NCBI GenBank assembly: GCA_963969495.1
Contig: OZ018318.1
Coordinates: forward strand, 96,439,413 to 96,503,412
Length of the DNA stretch: 64,000 nt
Reading direction: 5' to 3'
DNA from: Ceratothoa steindachneri
Lineage: Eukaryota; Arthropoda; Malacostraca; Isopoda; Cymothoidae
In this document: piece after piece, positions 57,330 through 64,000 of the stretch
How the letters are laid out: each line of letters starts with the position of its first letter
Position numbering within the stretch: position 1 is the stretch's first letter
Notes under the pieces: model-generated
The model's database searches: none
Told to the model about the DNA's origin: nothing
Seen by the model: the letters and a program-made list of their open reading frames with translations, nothing else
Translations under genes and position numbers: made by a program

Positions 57330-58090
57330 TTAATGGGAAATTACTCCAGAAACAAATCCAGGGGATTTCTGCTTAAGATGTCCCCGGGCAATTTTCCGAA
57401 CCCTTTATGTATGCAATTTGGAATTTGAATTCTTGGAGAGAGGTTGCATCTCCTGAGCCGACCATTATTATTCTTAACTTTCCTTAGCTAAGAGAGGGGC
57501 TTATTGTCAGTCTCGATTATAAATTATTTACCTAAGAGAAACAATTTGGACTTATGGATGTTCCAAAAGATGGCGAGAGCTTATAGCTCTAATATCACAT
57601 AGTTTTTCTCGCGGGGAAGGAGTATACGACTTGCAAAGGAGATGAGAAAACATTTGCCATTATCACCCTACTGGTCGAGAACACATTCTATCTCATCGTT
57701 AGTCGTGTCAGGCCGTATGCTAAAAGGTTTAAGGGGGTCGGGTAAGCAGAGGTTCGTTACTGAAGCTAACTTCCCTTTAAGCTGGTCAAAGCTAGCGATC
57801 GAACAGGGTGTCCAGACGAGGCACTTAAGGGCCTTTTTCTGGAGGAAATCACACAGGGGCGTAGCGATGGAGTCGAACTTCATAAGAAAACGTCGGTAGA
57901 AGGAGACGGACCCCATGAATGACCTTAACTGCTTCTTTGTCGCAGGCAATGGCATTTCGAAAAATTGCCAAAGGTGAATAGGCACTTGTTGGAGCCTATC
58001 GTCAGGTGGTGTGCCCGCTGTCAGGACAGAAGGGCACAACGGATAGCCAGATAGTTGTCCCATTCCTGGGTCGCCAACAATCACAATCAT
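57330..58090 (-). pseudogene. Ty3/gypsy LTR-retrotransposon pol fragment (RT end, RNase H)
   Basis: The open frame 58,090-57,668 reads 'PATKKQLRSFMGSVSFYRRF' (classic gypsy RT-RNase H junction), 'SIATPLCDFLQKK', 'VWTPCSIASFDQLK' and 'LPDPLKPFSIRPDTTNDEI', the start of RNase H with D in RPDT (family ATDAS). After a stop it continues as 'FASRILLPREKNYVILEL', 'ALAIFWNIHKSKLFLLG', 'FIIETDNKPLS' (TDH to TDN) and 'GDILSRNP' near 57,370 (family ADALSR). No LTRs, integrase or upstream RT palm were found. It is a short, inactive remnant. Confidence 0.85.
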
Positions 58091-58269
58091 CTGTTACAGC
58101 TCCAGTACGGTGAGGGAAAGTTTTAGTATTATAGTGCTCGCGAGTATTACCATCGCTGCCTCATACCTAGTAGACTTCAGTTATATCGTCTAATACATAT
58201 ATAAGTGCAAGTGAACTCGAAAAGAAATGAATCGGACTGTGCCATTTTCACTAACGCTTGGGATTTAAG

Positions 58270-58932
58270 TGAAAGAAGAAGACTTATTTTCAATTAAGCA
58301 GTCGCCAGATGTTACTTCTTTAACATCTGGCGTTACGTATCCACAACCAAGCTCCATAATTATGCTCGGTGTCGTGGTTTGGAATGGTGAGGATATTTCG
58401 CCGTGTGGTTCGCTACCGTTTTCAGGCTCACTGCAGCTGATAACAGAGATATTTTGGCCACAAAAGTCTTGCTATGGGTGAGAAAGATCACGAAGAAAGA
58501 TAGGTATATCTTTCAGCAGGATGCTGCCTGGGCCACAAAGCCAAGACTGTTCGACTGTGATTGGGGTCGAACATGAACTTCTGCTCTAAAGATTTTGGCT
58601 GCCACAGTCTCCCAACCTAAATTCTATTGACTACAACGAGAGCAAGGCTTGCAAGGTCCACCATAGTAACGTCGACGAGCTGAAGTTGTCAATTAACCGC
58701 GTGTGGGTTAGCATGAGGAAGGACTATATCTGCAACATAAGGGCGGCCTTCAAATCTCATCTGAAACGCGTGCTCACCACCGATGACGTCAGATTGATTA
58801 ATATTACATTTTATGCACATATAAATTTGTAAAAAAAAACGAAAACGTTTCTATTTTATCAAAACAATCATTGCGTCCTATGTTGAGAGATTCAATCATA
58901 TCGAGTGTAACAGGATTTTTGCAATACCGTTA
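58270..58932 (+). pseudogene. mariner transposase relic, copy B (same family as 1-960)
   Basis: 'IIMLGVVVWNGED' (about 58,358-58,396) matches the central MMLGVV...NG motif. 'FQQDAAW' (58,513-58,533) is the second catalytic block, with the GAPAH part lost. 'NLNSIDYNESKACKVHHSNV' and 'DELKLSINRVWVSMRKDYIC' (58,617-58,735) are the C-terminal motifs, followed by 'RAAFKSHLKRVL'. The 3' non-coding part and terminus 'gagtgtaacaggattttt' (58,903-58,920), next to TA at 58,931-58,932, match copy A. The N-terminal half is missing. Confidence 0.72.
58303..58332. repeat. 12-bp perfect hairpin
   Basis: cgccagatgtta and its exact inverse are separated by 6 nt, within the mariner copy B relic. Confidence 0.9.
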
Positions 58933-61725
58933 GTGAAATGAAACTTCATTCTTTCACTATTACTTTCGCGCTCTACCAGTGTGGATCAGATAATTAAATA
59001 TGTTCTCTATTGTTTAGAAAACTTCCTAGAGCTTGAAATGGTGCTCCAATATTACTTTCAATTAATTTCCCAGAAATATTATACTAGTTAGTGTTTCAAT
59101 CTTAATTACGTTGTCTGTTTACGTCTGTTCTATTTAATTTAATTTTCTCTGGATTTTTTATTCTGTACTTTTGAATACAGGTTATATATCGTACTGTTAC
59201 CTATTTAGTCAAATTCTCTCTCATCAGCACCTCAAGTGATTTAGATTCGTATTTTTACACAATGTTCCTCTTTATACAATCCTATTCTTATAGGTTTATA
59301 ATGTTTCAATATTTATCCTCTTCACTAATTACCTTGGTAGTTTTTGTCATTCCTGATTTAATAATATTCGTGTTCAATTCATTCCTTACTTTGTCTGTTA
59401 TTGTGCTAAAAAAATAACTAGTTGAATACACACAATGTATTTAACTTTCAACTAAAATATTATCTTTCCATAATTAATAGACCATTTTGATACTATACAA
59501 CATGTGAATTAATTCAATTTACCTCTCTTTGGTGAATTCTATTCCCCATTCGGTGCTCAAGTCGAACACTCTTAGATTTAAGTAATATAATTCGGCCATT
59601 CTCTCAAGCCCCTTTGTGCTTTGCTTGAAATCCCTCTAATTTGATCCGTAATTGAGATTCCATCTAAAGAGTGAAAATCATTAGCAGGTAACTAAGAGCC
59701 GTTCCCTTATTTGCTACTTCACACACCTGAATGTCCTAGAAAACGTGCATGTCCAAAAGAGCACATTTGTTCATTTTTCTATTTGTCGAGATTTTATTGT
59801 AATCCAATGGTTATTATTATTAATAGTGAAATAGTATATATGTCTTATTCTTATTCCATTAATTATTTCTTAAAATTTGTAAAAGCAGAATAAGGTAGAA
59901 AGATGAATAAAAATTAAAGGGAAAGGGTCGTTCGATCTAACAGATCTTGAGTTTAAAAAGTGTGGTAGGAGAATTTTACATATATTAGACCTCTAGAAAA
60001 TTGATAAGTCACACAGTACGGAAACTAAAAGTTTGAGCATGGATATTTTCCCCTGGCCATCAAAGGATATTAGCCTTTTATATTTACACTTCAAATTACA
60101 AGTTCTATTTGACCTCCATTATTTTAACAACTCTAAATACTTACTGAGCAAAATTTTCATTTTCTCATCCTCTGAAGAAGCTACAAGTAATTTGATCACT
60201 GTATTGATATGAAGTAGTGAGAGATGAACAGATAATAGGTCCTAACAAACTTTCACATTTTTAGTTCCTACTAACTGCATAATTTAGTCAAATTCAATCG
60301 CATTAGTTCATGTAATAGTACTCTTTTTTTTAGCCCTCGGTCGATCATGCCAATAATTAATTTTGCATTTAAGGCAACACGGCAGCATCAAATAATTACA
60401 TGACCTTAAATATGAAAGTTTTTATATAATACGAGTTTTCTAAGACATGCGCAATTTTTATTAATACATGTTACATGATGAAAATATTTCTAAGCCGATT
60501 GTAAGCATCAACAATATACAAGCTACCTAACCCCTTGCCATAATTTCCGCCTAGTCCGCCACGGATATTGATCGTTTAATAAAAATAAGCAACACAATAA
60601 GAAATTCTTAATGACACCTCTTTCCAAGTATTGCGTTTTGTTAGAAAAACCTGAAGGACGAATTTATTGCTCAAACATTTCGAGTGTGTAATTTTGCGGT
60701 TAAATATTACTCGTAACTAACATATCATATGACATATATATAAAAATTACTACTCACCAATTTTGATGCATTTACAATTATAGTAGAGCATGTATTTTCC
60801 TAAGTCAAACGCTTTTTTCCATTTTTCATCTGTTAACTTTTTTATTCCAATTTAAGCTCTAGAAAACAGGGTTCTCTAATAGTTAACAATATTCTCCTGA
60901 TCCAATTACTTTTTAACTTTTGCATGTGGTAATTTACCACTAACCAGCAACTTCTTTTAAACCTGTCAGTTTACTCATGTGTTGTTCTTTTCTTACCACA
61001 ATTACCGGCTTATACAGAGCTAAAGTTAGGATACTCCATCCATTTTTACAAATTATTGCACCTTTATACCTTTCTTTCAGAGAAATTGACATGGTTGTTT
61101 AGATAATAGATAAATGTTTCTTTTGTCCTTTTATCGTGTCTTTAGCACCATTTAATTTTATAAAAAAAACACTTAATTTTCAAGAATTTCTGAAAATATC
61201 AAATTACTATTGTATCATTCACTTGTGAAATAGCAATAAAAGATATGAAGAGGTAAATAAAATTTTAGTAAATGTTTTAGGAAAATTATGTAAATTGTAC
61301 CTACATATCAAATCTATAAAGTTACAAAAGAAATGACTATTAAATCTTTTCTACTTACCGACTGCAGGAAATCGCATTTTACGAAAACTGTGCGTGCCTC
61401 TATCGTTCTGCTTGACAGAAATATTTGCTTACGTCATTTCCCGTATTGAGATACAAAAGGTCACGCAACCTTTTACCATCGTCGTAATCCACTCTTATCT
61501 AATATCTATGTTGTACTTAAAGATTGATTTATAAACTCAATCCATACAACTGCTCGATCTATTTGACATCTTAAGGACACGATAAGATACATATCGATTC
61601 GCTATGGAATTTTTTATTAAGTGCAATTTAAAAAATGCCCTTCAAGATGTTATCCTCGAAGCCCATTACTTAAGGTATATCATCTTCAGGAGTCAACTTA
61701 ATGAACTATGTCGAATAGGCTTGAA
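58933..61725. other. 2.8 kb AT-rich, no gene recognised
   Basis: Only chance-length frames, such as 60 codons at 59,711-59,893. No terminal repeats or RNA genes were noticed. Confidence 0.5.
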
Positions 61726-61727
61726 TC

Positions 61728-62036
61728 TACTAATGGCCTCAACTGGCGTCTCAATTCCACAATTAAGGTAGTTTGATTCTAGCAAAATTTTTCATCTACT
61801 TCTCTAAATGGCGTCATCCCAATCTGTAGATTTTATAATTTTATTGTCTAGATGGATTCACAATAGTCTATTGATAGGTGTAACCTAGTGACTAAATAGA
61901 TTCAACTTAATCTCTTGATTCCTTTATCATACTATCTAGAATGTCTGACCTTAGTCGATTGATGGCTTAATCATAGTCTCTAAATGGCTTCACCCTAGTC
62001 TCTAGATGGATTTAACTTAGTTTCTAGATAGCTTAA
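61728..62036. repeat. degenerate minisatellite, about 22-23-bp units
   Basis: Variants of 'tagtctctagatgg(a/c)tt(c/t)a(a/c)c' repeat about 11-13 times, clearest at 61,975-62,036 and increasingly diverged to the left. It runs to within 16 bp of the long TA tract. Confidence 0.85.
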
Positions 62037-62051
62037 TATTTTACTTATTTG

Positions 62052-62070
62052 ATATATATATACACATATT

Positions 62071-62156
<86 letters not shown>

Positions 62157-62249
62157 CACATACATACATATATATATATATATACATATATACATACATA
62201 TATACATATATACATACATACATATATACATATATACATATATACATAT

Positions 62250-62328
<79 letters not shown>
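62052..62328. repeat. (TA)n with TACA/TATACA interruptions, about 277 bp
   Basis: Pure TA at both sides, with a central part (62,152-62,262) of tatacata/catacata units. Long Tyr/Ile open frames on both strands are artefacts of the repeat. Confidence 0.97.
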
Positions 62329-62330
<2 letters not shown>

Positions 62331-63200
62331 CGCAAGAGAAAAGAAAAATTTAATGTATGTCTGTACTTATATAATCTGTCTATTTTGTCTGTAATTATTT
62401 AGGTTTCCGTTGCTCGCCGTCTACCCAGTTAATTAACATTTATCTCTAATCGAAAGATCAACTTTTAATATATATAATATGTTTTTAATTGATTTGCATT
62501 TGTGTTTATTTTTTAATCTATGTTTATCATAATAAAGTATGATGTAAATTTTAATCTGCAGGAAGATATATTCTATTTTCATTAAGAAATACCTATATCA
62601 CAAAATCGGCATATCTCTCTTTGAAAACCTATGAGCTTAACGGAATTTTGCTTAATGATAAGGAAATTATTTTCTTTCAGGTGTATTGAATCGAGGGAAA
62701 ATATAATTATATTTACTTACTCCTAAAAATGGGGTAGTAACAGTTCTTATTCATTTTTTCATTAATTCTGACCGAAATTCAATTAAAAAAATTTACTTAG
62801 CAATGAGCTAATCCTATTTCGTTCATTAATTTGTGAAATAACATTGCTTTATTTTGTCGAAGACCATGGTGTATTTCGCCTTAATTATTCTCCTTTGGCA
62901 ACTTTCTCTTTTTCTAACTATCTTTATTATTCCATCTTGTAGATGCCGAATCACTTGTCCTGTATTCATCTCTCTTTTATGTAAATGAATGTGTTTGGTA
63001 AGACCCAAACTAAATTGCTAAGCTTTCGATCTTATTCGATCATGTCCGGGGCGTTTTGATATGTTCTTGTCTCCTTTACTGATATAATGAGTGAAATTAG
63101 AATGTGACAGAATAAAAGAAAACGATTTTTAAGGAGAAATTTATTTAGCCTAAGTTGAGCGTAACGTTAGAGGAAACGAGCCAGTCCTTTGAGTGGAATT
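62329..63200. other. no gene recognised
   Basis: AT-rich spacer. 62,826-63,008 has a 60-codon minus-strand frame (Lys-rich, no motif); the PLE fragment begins beyond it. Confidence 0.5.
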
Positions 63201-63537
63201 TTAAAATAATTTTATTGTTTGATTCCAGCTTGTCACTTGACTGTTGAGGGCGGGCTTATCTTCATTTATTAATATGGATTCTAAGATGTTCAGCCTAGCT
63301 ATTTTAACATCTTTTCTTTTAATAACGGTGTTGTCAACTAGCATATCTCTCGTTAAGTTAATGTTATGTGCACTTTTCATATGATTTTTAGGCACTGCGC
63401 TTTGCAAATGCATGGTTCAACGTCTACTCGAAAGTGTAGTAGTTGTCTTGCCAATATATTTTGGATTGTTATAAAGCTTACAGTCTTTATCGAGTTAGAT
63501 GAACTCGTAAACTTTGTTGGTTTACTTGAGATTCGAG
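63201..63537 (-). pseudogene. Penelope-like GIY-YIG C-terminus, minus copy
   Basis: The open frame from 63,413 reads 'MHLQSAVPKNHMKSAHNIN', then 'LNILESILINEDKPALNSQ'. This is the second half of a PLE GIY-YIG domain (family HLxxGAPKNH...) with the usual tail. Upstream, 'KYIGKT' (about 63,462-63,445) is the YIG motif in another frame. It belongs to a different PLE lineage from those at 2 and 25 kb (shorter spacing, AVPKNH motif). It is the left arm of a large inverted repeat. Confidence 0.75.
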
Positions 63538-64000
63538 CAGTTTAGATGAAAAAAGACATCAAGCAGATTATTAACCCTAAGATCAAGGTTGAAATTCAAA
63601 TGGATAAAATTCAACTCATCATATATTATAAAACAACAAAGGCCATCAATCTCCTGATAAATACAACAGCTGCCAAAAATCCTCGAATCTCAAGCGAACC
63701 AACATAGTTTACGAGTTCATCTACCCTGATAAAGACTAAGCTTGAAAACAACTCAAAATATATTGGCATGATAAAAACTCCACTTCTGAGACATTTAACC
63801 AAGCATCTGCAAAGCGGAGGCACTAAAAATGATATGAAGAGTGCACATAACATTAACCTTTACGAGAGATATGCTAGTTGAAAACATCGCTATCAAAAAA
63901 AGAGTTTAATAAAGCTAGGATAAAAATCTTAGATGACATATTAATAAGCGAAGATAAGCCCGCTATCAACAGTCATGCAAGAAGCTGGAATCAAACATTA
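63213..64000. repeat. inverted repeat of two PLE fragments
   Basis: 63,213-63,537 and 63,682-64,000 are inverted copies with a 144-bp spacer. The shared blocks 'ctcgaatctcaag', 'gtttacgagttcatc', 'aaaatatattggca' and 'gtgcacataacattaac' make this unmistakable. Confidence 0.88.
63545..64000 (+). pseudogene. Penelope-like GIY-YIG C-terminus, plus copy, cut by window end
   Basis: The plus strand starts 'KKDIKQIINPKIKVEIQMD', then 'LIIYYKTTKAINLLINTT', the linker of this PLE lineage (IIYYK...NLLI). A frameshift near 63,705 is followed by 'YEFIYPDKD', then 'NSKYIGMIKTPLLRHLTKHL' with the YIG motif, 'SGGTKNDMKSAHNINL', stops, and 'DKP'-like tail sequence reading to the window edge. It pairs with the minus copy over about 320 bp at roughly 80% identity. 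The inclusion of the linker shows it is the longer copy. Confidence 0.75.

Noticed and set aside
62041..62402. Long Tyr/Ile-rich open frames on both strands
   Set aside because: They are translations of the TA/TACA microsatellite and open in many frames; there is no evidence of coding.
1..64000. CRISPR arrays, operons, bacterial promoters, rRNA genes
   Set aside because: No regularly spaced identical repeats with unique spacers and no bacterial gene organisation; the sequence is clearly eukaryotic.

Overview
This is AT-rich, non-coding animal DNA that behaves like a graveyard of transposable elements. It has no operons, Shine-Dalgarno sites or long uninterrupted genes. It carries long TA microsatellites, degenerate minisatellites and decayed copies of at least six eukaryotic transposon groups: Tc1/mariner, piggyBac, Penelope-like (PLE), several non-LTR retrotransposon lineages, Ty3/gypsy, and possibly hAT and LTR termini. 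The combination of GIY-YIG Penelope elements, piggyBac/PGBD, this Tc1 lineage and a non-LTR element with gag zinc knuckles plus RNase H suggests an arthropod, most likely a decapod crustacean. That assignment is an inference; a cephalopod or other invertebrate is not excluded.

Layout, left to right. 1-960: 3' part of a mariner. 1.3-2.7 kb: TA repeat, a hammerhead-like motif, PLE C-terminal relics and two hairpins. 3.6-4.0 kb: a THAP zinc-finger exon, the only candidate for a non-transposon gene, though THAP also occurs in P-type transposases. 6.7-10.7 kb: a decayed endonuclease/RT non-LTR element. 15.2-17.5 kb: an old Tc1 relic cleanly interrupted by a younger Tc1 with perfect 27-bp termini and a TA duplication. 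18.1-20.5 kb: a complete but dead piggyBac with TTAA-type target duplication. 21.5-23.1 kb: a second, PGBD-type relic with a recent in-frame 204-bp tandem duplication. 24.1-26.3 kb: TA tracts, a perfect 45-bp palindrome whose loop resembles a hammerhead core, and a PLE relic. 27.9-29.1 kb: a third piggyBac/PGBD relic and a 43/44-bp minisatellite. 29-36 kb: nearly featureless. 36-47 kb: mariner and Tc1 relics, an LTR-like unit and a second non-LTR relic. 49.3-56.2 kb: a near full-length GC-rich non-LTR retrotransposon on the minus strand, with gag-like ORF1, endonuclease, RT, RNase H, C-terminal CCHC and a poly(A) tail. 56-59 kb: piggyBac end, gypsy pol and mariner relics. 61.7-62.3 kb: minisatellite running into a 277-bp TA/TACA tract. 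63.2-64.0 kb: two PLE GIY-YIG fragments as an inverted pair running off the window.

None of the transposase or reverse transcriptase genes is intact as read here. No tRNA, rRNA, CRISPR array or confident host gene was found. Family assignments rest on remembered family motifs, not on searches.
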